DNA from: Silene conica
Taxonomy: Eukaryota; Streptophyta; Magnoliopsida; Caryophyllales; Caryophyllaceae
NCBI GenBank assembly: GCA_029255685.2
Contig: CM055316.2
Span: forward strand, 80,970,861 to 81,034,860
Length of the DNA: 64,000 nucleotides
Direction: 5' to 3'
How positions within the stretch are numbered: the first letter of the stretch is position 1; every line of letters begins with the position of its first letter. The position numbers and the translations under genes were made by a program. Positions 46,308-58,615 of the stretch are shown here, piece by piece. A model generated the notes under the pieces. It saw nothing but the letters and a program-made list of their open reading frames with translations, searched no databases and was not told where the DNA came from.

Positions 46308-49300
46308 ATGCAAGTGGGTGATTTGAATAAAGTGTGGGAAATAAAAGTACTGAAAAGAAAGCCAAGACAAGATGAAGCACGGAAGTTTTTGGAGCGGATT
46401 GCAAAACAGGTGCAACCCATTATGCGGAAACATAGTTGGCGTGTCAAAGTCCTCTCCGAAATGTAGTAAGTCCTCTTTTTAAGGCGGTTTTACTTTAATA
46501 TTGTGTTACAACTGATACCAAATACATAAACATGACCCGTAAATGCTTAAAGGTTGTAAAACCGTCTCACACGAGTATTTGACGATGCGGTTTTATGTTT
46601 TTGGTTTTCTGGGTCAATTAAAAATGTTCTATTGGACAGTATATTTATTTCATGGTTAAGGCCGTGTACATCTGTTGCCGTCTTTGGTAGGTTGGCTTAA
46701 AGTGTTGAGGTACTGAATCTACTGATGAATTTGATGATGCTGTTCAACTTCTCATTTAAGACGGAAGGATCCGTCTTAAGCAGGAAGTTTGTCTTTATCT
46801 GGGTCATTATTTGCCCCGTCTTAACTTAATACAGATATATCCGTCTCAAGTGAGTCTCATTGTTGTTCAAAATTCATACATTTGCAATAGTTTCGTTGCT
46901 GTGGTGGCAAGGACTGGCAAGGATTGTGTTTTATAAGTTACATTTATGATCCCTTCGTCCCGTGTTGGTCTTTGGTTTTGGCACAAAGACTAAGTAAAGA
47001 GGAGGAGAACAATTATTGAATGACAAGTGGATCAAATTGAGTGTGAAGAAGCCAGTTGCTCATCAAATGCATTCCTAAAATAGAAAGGAAAACAATTAAT
47101 TGAGACACAAAAATGGAATATGACAACAAATGACTGGCCTCAGAGGGAGTATTAAGTATATAGGCTTGTTCTAGTGAGTATATAGAAGAAAATTGGAAAG
47201 GTTTCTAAATGTTTGTAGGGAATGTGTATATAGGAGAAAGTTTACTTGAGACCGCCTAATATCCATACTATTCTACTTCGTTTGGTACTTTGTTGCTTTG
47301 AAGATCATTGCGGACTTTTGTTAATTGTACATTGAGATATTATCGTTGCTTGGACTCATTTTTCTTTTTGACTTCTTAATAATGTCACATAGGTGTGTTT
47401 TTTGAATATCAGTCAGAAAAGGGTATGGGATGTAACTTGTAACTATCACCCTTTTTGCTGTTTTATAATTTATACGGAGTATAATATTAGAATGTGTGGC
47501 TTCAATCTTACATTCCTAAAGTCTGTTCGTTAATTCTTAATATGGTGAGTAGCAAACTTAACTTCGTGACATGATACAAAGTCTTAGTTTGGATATAATT
47601 TTGGGAGGAAAAGGGGGAGGAAAGGGAAAGGGAGGAAAAAGAATGGGAGAGGGAAACGTGTGTTTGGATAAAATTGAGTCTTTCAATGCGGGAGGGATTT
47701 TGATTTACGTTGAGGAGTGAAAATTGCTCTCTCCATTTCCTTCATATCTTATATTTTTTGTTTTGAATCCCTTGTTTTTGTCCCGTCCCTTTCCCTCCAA
47801 ATCATTCCATCCAAACAAGGCCGAGTCACATTTACTCTGTTTCCCGTGTTCCCTATAATAAGTTCAAATGCAACTTGCTAGTACGTCTTTGAGGATAAAA
47901 CAAGGGAAATTATGGCTTAAAGATGTATACTTTTGGGGTTTGAATGGAACGAAAGTGTCTCTTCAGTAGTGTGTCACCTACACGTCGACTCATATATGGT
48001 ATCTTAGAATGTTTCATTTTTTTTCTTCCTCTGTGCGCTCATATGTATTTTTTCCTGGCCATATACGTTTTGCATAATGTAGCTTTGGGCTAACACACGA
48101 CCTCCGATTGTTTGCAGTCCTAAGAGGAAGGAACTTTTGGGATTGAATGTTGGTGCTGGAATCGAGGTGAAGTTGGCGCTTCGAAGGCCTAATAATGAGT
48201 TGGAGTTCAACCCATTTGATGAAGTTCTAGATACAATGCTACATGAGCTTTGCCATAATGCTCATGCTCCTCATAATGCCAGCTTCTATAAGCTTTGGGA
48301 TCAGCTTAGAAAGGTCTGTAAATCTGTAATAACCATAAATTAGACTGATAAGAAGCTTTGGAACTGCTTATGAGCAGTTGAGCCTTTACTTCGCGTATAA
48401 TTTCTCAGTCTACGAGTTTATTAGCCTTTCCCGTGTTGCTAGGTTCTTACTTGTTGAGTTTCTGTTATTAGGAATATTAATAATAGTTGAGCCTCAACCA
48501 AAACCTTAAGGTGATGGTTGAGATGGTTCATCTATCATAGTATCAGAGCCAGTGTGACCGAAGGTCACGGGTTCGAATCCTGGCACCTCAAAAACCCTCA
48601 ATAAAACCACGAAATGGAAACCCAGCACATGGTATGGGGAACCTGTGCAAACTAATCACTCTTCAAGCCCAATGGGCATTTGAGTGAGGGAGCGTATTAG
48701 GAATATTAATAATAGTTGGGCCTCAACCATCATCTTAAGGTTTTGGTTGAGATGGTTCATCTATCATCTGTCACGTGTTCCCATTGGATGGAACATTAGT
48801 TTGGAGCTCATTAGACGTTTATTTGGTTCAACTGTAAATTTTTGAACTCCGGTCCGCTGTTTTCTGTCTTGCCTTGCTTGAAGCTAAGACTTAAGAGCAG
48901 CTTTCTGTCGTTTTCCCTCGATCAGATGGACATAGAGCCATCTGTTAACCAATCAGACTCCTAGGAGACTGTCTCATATTATGTATAATGTGAGGTAACC
49001 TATTTAAGTAAAATCCCGACATATGCTCATCAACCGACTAAAAACTGAAATCAAGAATTAGCTTTTCAAAATATGGCTCGGTCTCATGACTCGTATTTTA
49101 CTTGATCATGAGAGCTCGGGTTATTGTGCTTACCTCCAATTTCTGTTGTCAACTTGTCATATGCAGGAATGTGAGGAGTTGATGGCCAAGGGAGTAATCG
49201 GCACAGGGGAAGGATTTGATTTGCCAGGCAAACGATTAGGTGGTTTTTCTCGACAACCACCTCTTTCTTCCCTTTGGAAAACAGCTCTTGATGCAGCAGA

Positions 49301-50088
49301 AAATAGACAAAAGCTGAATTCTTTATTACCATCCGGGCCTTTACGTATTGGTGGTGATAAGAGCATAATGACCGCGCTAAGTCCCGTTCAAGCTGCTGCT
49401 ATGGCAGCAGAAAGGAGATTTCAAGATGAATTATGGTGTGCATCGGCTTCCAACGGAATAGATGCTGAAGGAGAGAGCAACTCTGACCTCTTTGAAACGA
49501 TAGCATTGGATAGGGAAAATCAAAGTGTCCCTGGTTCAAGTTCTTCCTTTAGTGAGACATCTCGAAAAAGGAATAATACTAGCTATGGTGGCAACTTGAT
49601 AGATTTAATCAGCGACATTAATTCAACCTCTAACAGCGTTCAGGAAGTAGGGCTGAGCAAAAAATTCCGTGGCAATGATATTTCTGAACCTAACATGGTT
49701 AGCTCATCTGAAAACAAGTGTGATGAGTCTGTCATGTGGACGTGTGAAAAATGCACGCTTTTGAATCCCGTAAGTGATCCTTATGAACACTTTATTCTCT
49801 TGTAAAAACATTTGGATTCTAAAGTACGGGACTGTCTCATACAAGACTCATTGCTGCAAAAATTGTCTTATTAACAATTAAATTTCTTTCTCGCAGGCGT
49901 TGGCTCTAGTATGTGAAGCGTGTGAAACTCTGAAGCCGAAAGACGTGTCAGTGAAATATAAATTTTGGAATTGTAGATTCTGTACATTAGAAAATAGCAT
50001 TAGCTTAGACAAATGCTCAGCTTGCAACCAGTGGAGATATTCTCGGGGTGCTCCTTTGTCGGCATTGCCCCCTAATCTTGGCACTTGA
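46308..50088 (+). CDS. WLM-domain DNA-protein crosslink protease (WSS1/SPRTN-like)
   Basis: Four exons: 46308-46465, 48118-48313, 49167-49769 and 49897-50088; 382 aa. Residues 1-120 form the WLM metalloprotease domain with HELCHNAHAPH at 95-105 (HExxH plus a third His; Glu96 catalytic by family analogy). Two RanBP2-type zinc fingers close the protein: W309/C311/C314/C325/C328, split by the last intron, and C345/C348/C359/C362. Yeast Wss1 and relatives cleave DNA-protein crosslinks and act with SUMO and Cdc48. The start is the first ATG of exon 1, giving MQVGDLNKVWEIKVLKRKP. A leading reading frame before 49167 is intron. Intron 2 carries TRIM copy 2. Confidence 0.93.
46948..47149. mobile_element. 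Degraded Stowaway-type MITE in WSS1-like intron 1
   Basis: Left ATCCCTTCGTCCCGTGTTGG and complement of right CTCCCTCTGAGGCCAGTCAT form a partial inverted repeat. TA follows on the right. Confidence 0.45.
47581..47823. repeat. MITE-like purine-rich element in WSS1-like intron 1
   Basis: AGTTTGGATATAATTTTGGG at the left and the complement of ATTCCATCCAAACAAGGCC at the right enclose GGGAGGAAAAGGG-type runs. A similar run with TTTGTATCCAAACAC ends at 31925 in the SSU72 intron. Class not determined. Confidence 0.4.
48466..48766 (+). mobile_element. TRIM/SMART-type mini LTR retrotransposon, copy 2 (WSS1-like intron 2)
   Basis: This is the complete reference-like copy: 301 bp, 72-bp LTRs (48466-48537 and 48695-48766), perfect 5-bp duplication TCTGT (48461-48465 and 48767-48771). 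The primer-binding site reads TAGTATCAGAGCCAG (one change). The tRNA-like stretch GGTCACGGGTTCGAATCC follows, then CTTCAAGCCCAATGGGCATT and the purine tract before the 3' LTR. Same sense as the host gene. Confidence 0.93.
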
Positions 50089-51204
50089 CAGTTGACAAGT
50101 ACTGTAAGTTGCTCTTCAGTCATGGTTTTCATGACCTCAACCATACTATGTTCTTCGGCCGTGTTTGTTTGTTGGATTTATCAATCATAAACTATCTCAA
50201 GGCTGCTATATTTTTGTCGCGGGGTTTTTAACTTTTATCACCATCTTACTCAGGGCTCTCGTTTTAGTATTTATGAAGACCAAGGTTGCTGTATTTCTGT
50301 CACTGATTACTTCTCGCCATCTTGCCCGGAAACACATAGGAGTTGGACAGCTTCTTTGTCGAATCCCTGATCTTCTTTTCAGAATTTTGTAAAAAAATGT
50401 AGTGAAATTGAAGCTAGTTTCATGTTTGCAATTGCAGACCACGTTTGTGTTCTCGTGAAGTAGCCGATAATGTAATCTGACATGAAATTGAAATCGCAAT
50501 TTGCAAATATTCATCTTGCATTCTGAGAGTACTACTTTTTTTCCTGTAAGTTCCCTCTTTCGCAACTGCAGAACTCCGACTTAAACCAAAACCTTAAGGT
50601 GATGGTTGAGGCTCAACTATTATTAATATTCCTAATACGCTCCCTCACTCGAATGCCCATTGGGCTGGAAGAGTGGTTAGTTTGCACAGGCCCCCATACT
50701 GTGTGCTGGTTTCCACTTCGTGAGTTTTCGAGGGGTTTTGAGGTCGCCAGGATTCGAACCCGTGACCTTCGGTCACACTGGCTCAAATACCATGATAGAT
50801 GAAAATCTTAAGGTGATGGTTGAGGCTCAACTATTATTAATATTCCTAATATACCAGATGTACCTAAGAATTTTCTCGATAGAGGCGCGTCCATTGTTTT
50901 AGCTGTAGGCTGTATGTGCGCGAGTTCTAGGGCATAAGTATACTGAAACCGGAAATCCAGTGCAATGCACAGGTTGATTTTACAGACTCGATTCTTAAAG
51001 CCCTATACATGCTAGTAAACTGAAAGTAAATGAAGAACTTCTAGCAGAATTTGCATAAACTTAGGACTCGAATAATATCAAATTACACATCTGAATAAAC
51101 GTATAAAAATGACTGATAGAATCCCGAAAAATATAGCATCCATCATCTCGATCCAGAGATGAATCCTTATTTATAAATAAATATAACTTAACTCATAAAA
51201 TATC
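50089..51204. other. Convergent intergenic region between WSS1-like and MADS genes
   Basis: Contains the 3' flanks of both genes and TRIM copy 3. No other gene is seen. Confidence 0.5.
50580..50851 (-). mobile_element. TRIM/SMART-type mini LTR retrotransposon, copy 3 (damaged)
   Basis: Read on the minus strand it has the LTR start TATTAGGAATATTAATAATA at 50851, the box GGTCACGGGTTCGAATCC, and AGCCCAATGGGCATTCGAG. A second, truncated LTR ends near 50580. The 5' LTR has lost about 15 bp before ATCTATCA. A target duplication could not be fixed because the far end is eroded. Confidence 0.8.
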
Positions 51205-52161
51205 CTACATATACTGCTCCGGGAATGAATACTGTGTAAGCCCGGGAACAGACACCGACATAGGCATAGGCATAGACATCGTCAGTTCAGTACCAAACGA
51301 CAGCGCTTCACCAACATCCGCTCCCTGACCATGATACATATTCATACCATAATTGAACAACATCGCGCTATTACTAATCCCAATCCCGCCATTTTCATAC
51401 CCCATCAACCCTTTCTGATCCGGGAAAAAACCCGGGTTAAAATTCCCCAGTTGCAGGGTTTCCTGCATATGACTGCTACTGCTAACAACAGGGTAACTAA
51501 ACATTGAACCTTGACCATAAACTTCCATTTGATTATGCTGATACTCAACCTGGTTAACACTGTTCTGTCCTGCAGGCTCGATTATCGGCTCTAAACCCGA
51601 TTTCTCACCCTTAATCATACCAATCTTCTGCCTAACACACCCAAGTTTCTGATCCAAATGAACAAGCAACCCAACAAGTTGATCAGGGGTAAAACCATCA
51701 ATCACAGAGCTCATATTTGGGTACTTAGCCATTGCATTCTTATGTCGTATCTTCGACAAATCTTGTTCCGCTTTCCGTTTCCATTCTTCAAACATGTCGG
51801 CCAAATTAAGCGACTTTTTCAGTCGCTCGTCCAAAGGAACACCTAAGTACCTCTCAATTACTTCCCGGGCAAGCTTAGGATCCTTTACTCGCAGCCAGTT
51901 AATACTGGCTGCGAGTTCTAAAGGATCCTTAAGTTTTAATCCTTTAGGAATAGTAATTGTTTTTTCGTTAAAGGTATATAACTCGGGTTCCGAGGATTGT
52001 GTCCCTTTTTTATACGGGTATATAATTACGCAAACCGGAACATTACATAATATTGCAAGTTCATTACCTTTCTTAAGTAAACCTTGCTTTCGTTTTGCAT
52101 ATGTTATATTTCTTGTTTTTTCTTTGGTTATAAACTCCATTGCTATTTTTGCTCTGCCCAT
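51205..52161 (-). CDS. Type I (M-gamma) MADS-box transcription factor, AGL80-like
   Basis: Intronless, 318 aa, as usual for type I MADS genes. Residues 1-60 form the MADS domain, starting MGRAKIAMEFITKEKTRN with RKQGLLKKGNELAILC. A YGLVPL-like region is replaced here by RYLGVPLDERLKKSLNLADM, followed by an extended Gln/Asn/Met-rich C-terminus (from about 190). AGL80-type proteins act in the central cell and endosperm, often as dimers with M-alpha MADS proteins. The ATG at 52161 gives the canonical MGR start. No expression evidence is available from sequence. Confidence 0.93.
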   Translation of the reverse strand: MGRAKIAMEFITKEKTRNITYAKRKQGLLKKGNELAILCNVPVCVIIYPYKKGTQSSEPELYTFNEKTITIPKGLKLKDPLELAASINWLRVKDPKLAREVIERYLGVPLDERLKKSLNLADMFEEWKRKAEQDLSKIRHKNAMAKYPNMSSVIDGFTPDQLVGLLVHLDQKLGCVRQKIGMIKGEKSGLEPIIEPAGQNSVNQVEYQHNQMEVYGQGSMFSYPVVSSSSHMQETLQLGNFNPGFFPDQKGLMGYENGGIGISNSAMLFNYGMNMYHGQGADVGEALSFGTELTMSMPMPMSVSVPGLTQYSFPEQYM

Positions 52162-54357
52162 GGTGTGTTAATTTTGGTGGGTGAAAAAGGGTAAAAAAAA
52201 AGTGTAAAAAGTTTGAGAAGGAAAGGTAAAATGTAAGAAGGTAAGTATGATGTTTTAAATGGTAATTAATTATTTATTTAATGGAACTGAGATCTTTTTA
52301 ATATTTGTAAATTTGGATTTAATGGCAAGTTTGTAATTGTATTATGGAAACAGAATCATAAATATTATGTTCATTGGTTTATGTTGATATTAAGATTAAA
52401 TTGAAAATCAAATTTTAAAATTTTATTTGATTTTACAATGGAATATTCACCACATATTTATATTTTATATGATTGGGAGGAACCACATTAAAAAAAATTC
52501 TGCTGCTTATATATTACAATGATTTTATTTACTTTTAAATTAATATGAAAGCAATATTTGCAATGAGTAGATTATACCACCAGATCGTCCAAATATATAC
52601 AATTCATGGTACATATTTTGAGCTTTTTAATAGAAATTTCGAACTAAAATATAACTCAAAATAGTTTAAAAGCTCAACAAATATAATACATAAGTTCAAT
52701 TAACTACATCAACAAATGAAATAAGTAACTTTATTTCCCTTTCCTTTACTTATAAATACCCAACCAAACGCCCCTAAATACTCAATTTGAAGTTAAGCCG
52801 TAACAATGTGCCACGGTCAGTCGGTCAACAACAAAAGAATCACGAAAATATCTAGTTCGGAAAAATATCGGGAAATAAAACGTGTTAGCTATAAATATGT
52901 AAGGATAATTTTTTTAAGTTAAAGTCACCCACTTTTAAACCATTTTGAAAAAGTTGGACAAGAATACCAATAGAAGTCATAAAGTCACTAATTTTGTTGG
53001 ACTTCACGAAAATATTGTTTAATTATCAATTAATCAAATAATTGAAAGTTTAATTTTACATTCTTAAATAATACTTTAGAAAATTTTAAAAAAATCGTGA
53101 TAATTTTACCTAATACATGTCAATCCATAATCAAACGAAATAAAATTAACCTGACTCGACCCAAACCCATCGTTCCACATGCCGATCCAAACCCATAAGC
53201 AAGAACGTCAAACCCGCCCCAACCCAAATAGACCCATAACCACCTCTAGAACTACTCTTTAGGGAACAATAGGACAATATGAGTAGTTATAAGTACTAGT
53301 ACTACATAGTAAGTGAGAGTTGAAATTTTTTGAAAGAATGGAGAGAGTGACATAAGTTTTGTATTCAGGTAACAAAAAGCAACATCATTTGTTGTCACTA
53401 TACTTTTAAATGGATTAACATCATGTCTTTATTCAAGTGTGATCAATCTATGAGTGTAACAAACACACACAAACTTACACCTTCTCTTTATTTTAGATAG
53501 AGAAACAAAATACAAATTAAATAATATTAATAATAATTATTATTATTATAATCCTATGTTTAATTTCATCATGTAATAGGGTTTTAACACTTCATTTTCC
53601 CTTTTATGACCAACTTTTTTCCTTCTTCAATCTGTGACCATTTTTCTTTGGTGAGTTCTTCTTTTTCTTTATCTTTTCCTTAATTACTTACCCTTTTCTT
53701 TTCGCAATTAGTTAGTTAGTCGTGTGTAAGACGGTTTTACACTACCTAACACTTATTTGTTTGTCTCTTTTTATTGTTTATGTGGGGTTTTGTTAATTGT
53801 AAATACCCGTCTCAATTATTTGTTTACTTTTAAAAATACCCGTCACAATGAATCTAAAGTTAAAACAAATAACCGAGACGGAAAGAGTAGTTTTTTAAGG
53901 TTTAACCTTAGGTTCTAGTAGAAATGGTGAAGGAAAAAGTGTTATTTTGAATTTCCAACAGTTAATTATCAGTTTTCTTCATTTTTAGTTTTTTTTTTAA
54001 AATTTAATTTCTGGGTTTTGTACTTTTATGAAGTTTCTAAAAAGGGTTGTTTTTTCTTTTTGAATTATAGAAGAGAATGTTGGAGAAAGAAGTGTTCTTT
54101 TCTGAATTTACATAACTTATTTTCAGTCTCCTGTTTTATCTTTTGCTGATTTTTATTTCCTCGGTTTCATTTGATTGTATACGTTTTTCAAATTCTCATC
54201 CTCGAGTTACGAGATATTTCAAATTAATGTCTTACTAAGGTAATTTATTTTGTGATTATTAATTATCTTATAAAAGTTTAGTTTATCTCAAAAATTTCAG
54301 AAGGACGGTCCCTCAATAACGTTATTGAAAGGTACCCACCGGAGTTTTTACTTCCCT
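52162..54357. other. Intergenic and leader region between MADS and CCCH genes
   Basis: Divergent promoters of the MADS gene (minus) and CCCH gene (plus). AT-rich, with no other gene seen. The CCCH leader probably starts near 53600 and has an intron ending at 55022 (acceptor gacaatgcag). Confidence 0.45.
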
Positions 54358-54615
54358 ATTATGTCTAGAGACGGTTTCTCACGAGGGCTGAACCTGATTA
54401 TCTGTTTACGAACTCGAATAATTAATGAATTAGTTGTTGGACAGAATAGCTGATTTGGGTAATATATTCCATTTTTGGTTCTCTTACCTTTCTGGATTTC
54501 AGTTTTTTATTCCATTATTAATGAATTAATCTAATTTTTGTTGTTTTAATAGATAAGATTTGATAAAATTGGTAATAAAGGGTTTATGATCATGTGTAAA
54601 AGACTTTGGGTTTGA
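54358..54615 (+). repeat. Dispersed inverted repeat, partner at 16556-16823
   Basis: Matches the minus strand of 16556-16823 almost throughout. It sits in the probable 5' leader intron of the CCCH gene. Confidence 0.8.
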
Positions 54616-54902
54616 GTTGAATTTCTGTATTTTACGCGTCTTTGGAAATCAATGCCCGAATTCAAGTGTAGATTATTGCAGTTTTGAATTTTACAGTTGT
54701 GATCAAGATGATGTAATTGTATTTTCTTCGAGAAAACGACCCAACAAGGTGTGAACTCACCTTGCGAGATCCTGCCTTCCTTTGTTGTTTAGCGGATAAG
54801 TGTTTGATCATACGGAGTATTGGGTTCCGAGACAAAGGAAAACTAATTGTTGTTTTTGTGTTTTCGCTATTTATGTGCTATTTTTTTGAGAAAGTCAAGA
54901 TT

Positions 54903-54905
<3 letters not shown>

Positions 54906-54938
<33 letters not shown>

Positions 54939-54939
54939 C
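54906..54939. repeat. Hexanucleotide microsatellite (TTCTGG)n
   Basis: Five to six perfect repeats of GGTTCT in the leader region of the CCCH gene. Confidence 0.85.
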
Positions 54940-55044
54940 GTTGATCATTTCATTGTGTTTTTTTATTCATTTTAGCCGTTTATTTGGTTCATTTTCTTGA
55001 CGGAAATGTGTTGACAATGCAGGATCAGTAATTCTCTATGTGAG

Positions 55045-58000
55045 ATGGATTTATCGGACGCAACAAAAATTTTATTGGACCGAATCCAAAAGTTGGAGCC
55101 GGAAATAGGAACCAAGATTATGGGATGCATTCTTATACAAGACCACGGGGAGAGGGAGATGATACGGTTAGCTTACGCTCCTGAAAGGTTACTCGAGAAT
55201 TTAGTGCAGAAAACTAAGGTTCAACTAGGATATATAGCTAAACCAGCTGTTTCCGCTTCCATGTCTCCTCCAATATCCGTCAATTCTTCACCACTTTCCG
55301 AAGTTCCTCTGAATTATCTATCGTTTTCATCTGATGGGTCTCAACCTTACCGGTCTTCACATTCATTTTGGGCCGCACCTGCTGCTTACTGGGATCAAAA
55401 TACTCTGATACCTGAGCAACAGCAATTTTTCAATCCCGAATTTGAGTCATTTGGGGATTCGGTTGTGGGATTTAGTGATCAATCAGACATTGTGAGCATG
55501 AGAAGAAATCGTTATATATCCGGTCAGATTGAAATTCCTGTCAAGACGTGCCATTATTTTAACAGGGGATTTTGCAAGCATGGTAGTGGATGCCGGTATC
55601 TGCATGGACAGGATAACGTGTCGGCTTTATTCAGTTCTCATGAACTTGGGGCTGATGATCACTTGTTTTCCCCAGGCTCGATTGAAAAGCTGGAGGCGGA
55701 GATCAGTGAACTTGTTAAATCGGCAAGGGGGCCTGTATCGATTGCTTCACTTCCTATGTTGTATTGCGAGAAGTATGGCAGGATGCTTCGGGCTGAAGGG
55801 TACCTCACTGAGAGCCAGCGGCATGGTCGTGCTGGTTATAGCTTAACAAAACTTCTTGCTCGATTGAAGACTGTTCGGCTAATTGACAGGTTTTCTCCCG
55901 TAAATTTTTTTGCACGTGTTTCCATTTCTAAAGGGTAGGGCTGTGCCCATCCGATACCCCTACCCGGCTACCCCACCTCGCCATTTGCGAGAGCCCTTAA
56001 GGCATTCGGGTTTAAGACCCTGTTCTTTTCGGCTGAAACGAGCTCAATTGAATAAATTGGAGTAGAGCTTAATTGAACTAAATTGGGTGGAATTTAGGTG
56101 GAGTGAATTTAGTTGAATTAAAAATTACTTTTGTGAAGAGATTAATTGAAAATAATTGATTGAACGTAAATAAAACTTAACGGAATTCAACCAACCAAAA
56201 TTGAAAGAAGCTGAAATTAAGCCAGAAAGAACAGGGCCTAAGTATGTAGATTTAGTTCACGGCATCTCACAAGCTAGACTTTTGTATAAATTTGTGCAGA
56301 CCACACGGCCAACATTCAATCATTTTAGCAGAAGACGCTTCAAAACACGTTAGTGAACATCGAGGTGAAAGAAACGATCCCGGTTCAGTTGCTAGTGGAT
56401 CTCGTCAAATATACTTGACTTTCCCATCAGAAAGTACATTCACTGAAGAAGACGTATCCGACTACTTTGGGTATTACAAGTCTCATATTCCTCGTTCAGT
56501 TCTTCTCGTCATTTCCTTTTAGTATACACCATGTAGAATCTTGCTTATTATCGTTATTGCGCAACATTTCAGGGAATTTGGAAGCGTGGAAGATGTGAGG
56601 ATCCCTTGCCAACAAAAGCGAATGTTTGGATTTGTAACGTTTTCAAGTGCTAATACTGTGAAGACGATTTTGGCCAAGGGGAACCCACATTTTGTTTTCG
56701 GGTCTCGTGTTCTTGTCAAACCTTACCGCGAAAAATCCAAGCTTGTTGAAAGGTAAATTTTTTTTAGCTTAGCATACTGTTTCATGAACTGGTGATCCAA
56801 TGCTTATTGATGTCTAATTCCTCGATCTTATATTATCGCAGGAAGTACGTGGACAAAAGTGATCATTGTAAGTATTCCATGAACCCGACTTTTGTTAAGT
56901 CAATTGCGCAGCACGAATACGTAGGCCATTAAGCGTCCGTAGCGTAGGTCACTGAACTTAGAATCCAAATACAAATTCCAATCCTCGGCAAACAAAATTT
57001 TTAGATTTTAGAATATTTGCTGAACTATATTTTTTCTGATGAGCTTGACCTGCAGTGCCTAGATGCGATCCTCCAAGGTTTTTACGGAGACAACTAATGG
57101 AGCAGCAGGAGCAAGCTCTTGAAATGGAAAGGAGACGCCTTTCCGAACTGCAGTTCGACCGTAAAAATATTCGCAATAGGCAATTTGTCGGGTATGACGT
57201 GGAGGACCAAAATTCCGTTGAAGGTAAGTACTCCACATCAGCTAGGTAGCACCAAAACGGACACGGACACGACATCCCATGAAATGTAGGACACAGGACA
57301 CGGCATTTAAATATAATAAAATATATATTTTATGGTTATAAATAACGTATAATTTATTTTTATCTGTATTTGAAGCTAAATCTAAACAAGTAAATGTACG
57401 ATTCGATCTTTACTATAACTAATTCTCATTTTCCACCCAAACTCATCTTCTAATCGATCTTTTTTAAAATTGTATTCCTCGTCTAAACTATAATATGTGT
57501 CCAAGGACTGTCGGGTGTCCGAGTGTCGGACACGGTGTCGGACACGGGACGGCTAATTAAGAGAAGTGTCCGTGCTACCTAGCACATCAGTGGCTTGGCC
57601 TGATTTCTACTTGGCCTCCCTTTGTGGTGTCTGGTGCGTCATTTCGAGTTCTGACCGTTTCTTTTATGCAGGGGCTTCCAAATATACCAGAATGGAGCAA
57701 TACCATTACCTGTTGGATGCCATTAATAACTGTGCCGTCACTGACGAAAGCTCGAAGTATCTTGGCATAAACTATACTGAGCACGAAAGGTATGATTCAC
57801 GAATCACGCCTACTGTATTTCATTCGTAATTTTCAGACCATGAACAAATGTTCGGATATTCCTGCATCGCCTATAACGAGGTAAGGGGTTCAGGGGCACG
57901 CAACCTTACACATTTGTCACCAGTCATCGGATTGTGTACAGTCGTCATTTTGCTTTATTGTAGCATCGTTGATTATTCTACATTTGTCAGCAGTCAGGGG

Positions 58001-58063
58001 ATTAATCTTCCCGAGAGCCCCTTTGCACCAGCAATTGGAAGCGGCATTTCTGCAGTCATCTAG
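55045..58063 (+). CDS. CCCH zinc finger RNA-binding protein with LOTUS-like and RRM domains
   Basis: Seven exons: 55045-55889, 56300-56470, 56573-56752, 56842-56867, 57056-57223, 57672-57789 and 57994-58063; 525 aa. The N-terminal part (1-52) has the family motif [20 protein letters not shown]. One C-X7-C-X5-C-X3-H finger occupies residues 169-187. An OST-HTH/LOTUS-like helix region spans about 213-282. An RRM covers about 318-395 with IYLTFP and MFGFVTF. Then an Arg/Glu/Gln-rich coiled segment and a conserved tail [18 protein letters not shown]. This is the plant CCCH-RRM class (AtC3H46/53-like), presumed to bind RNA. All splice phases agree. Introns 1 and 5 each contain a MITE with intact target duplication. 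Confidence 0.93.
56016..56238. mobile_element. Tourist-like MITE (223 bp) in CCCH gene intron 1
   Basis: Starts GACCCTGTTCTTTTCGGCTG and ends CCAGAAAGAACAGGGCC, with TAA on both sides (56013-56015 and 56239-56241). Near-identical to 30582-30804. Confidence 0.88.
57242..57582. mobile_element. hAT-type MITE in CCCH gene intron 5
   Basis: Perfect terminal inverted repeat CTAGGTAGCAC...GTGCTACCTAG and perfect 8-bp duplication CACATCAG (57234-57241 and 57583-57590). Subterminal GGACACGG/GTGTCCG repeats. It inserted 18 bp downstream of exon 5. Confidence 0.93.
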
Positions 58064-58615
58064 TTTCCAGCCAGACGACGATACACAATCAGTTGATTTC
58101 TTTTGTTTTTGCCGAGTTACAACCACTCGTAAAAGTATATATATATAACATAATATGGCTTATAGAGAAAGACCGAAGTTCGGGTTCAGAAATCAGAAGC
58201 GTTTCCTCCATGCAATCTTGGTTGAAGGAGTACTAATATCGGACAGAAGAATATGATTTCACAGGTTCTGATATTATTGTATTTTTTTGCATATTGTAGC
58301 AAAAAGGTGAGAAAAAATTGCTAATATCTCGTAGAAGAGATGTATTATAGTCTTGGCGTAGGGATTAAGATGAAAGCGTAAAAAGAAAGAATGGTCGTTT
58401 AGGTTTGATGCGCATCTGCAGACGCGCAGTAGGTTCAGAGTAGCAAATACTCGAGCCATAGGTAATACCGTGTAACATTTTGACAAAAGAAAAGGGACGA
58501 TTGTATTATGGTAGCCCTTTATATGCATCCTACATAATCTAATGAAATTTAGCTTCTGTTTGTTATTGAGGGTTATTATGTCGATTTAACAGATCTTACC
58601 GGAATGACTGAAATC

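Noticed and set aside
49086-49166. Upstream in-frame start for the third WSS1-like exon
   Set aside because: Sequence before 49167 is intron: it ends with the acceptor catatgcag and breaks the conserved LRK-ECEELM junction.
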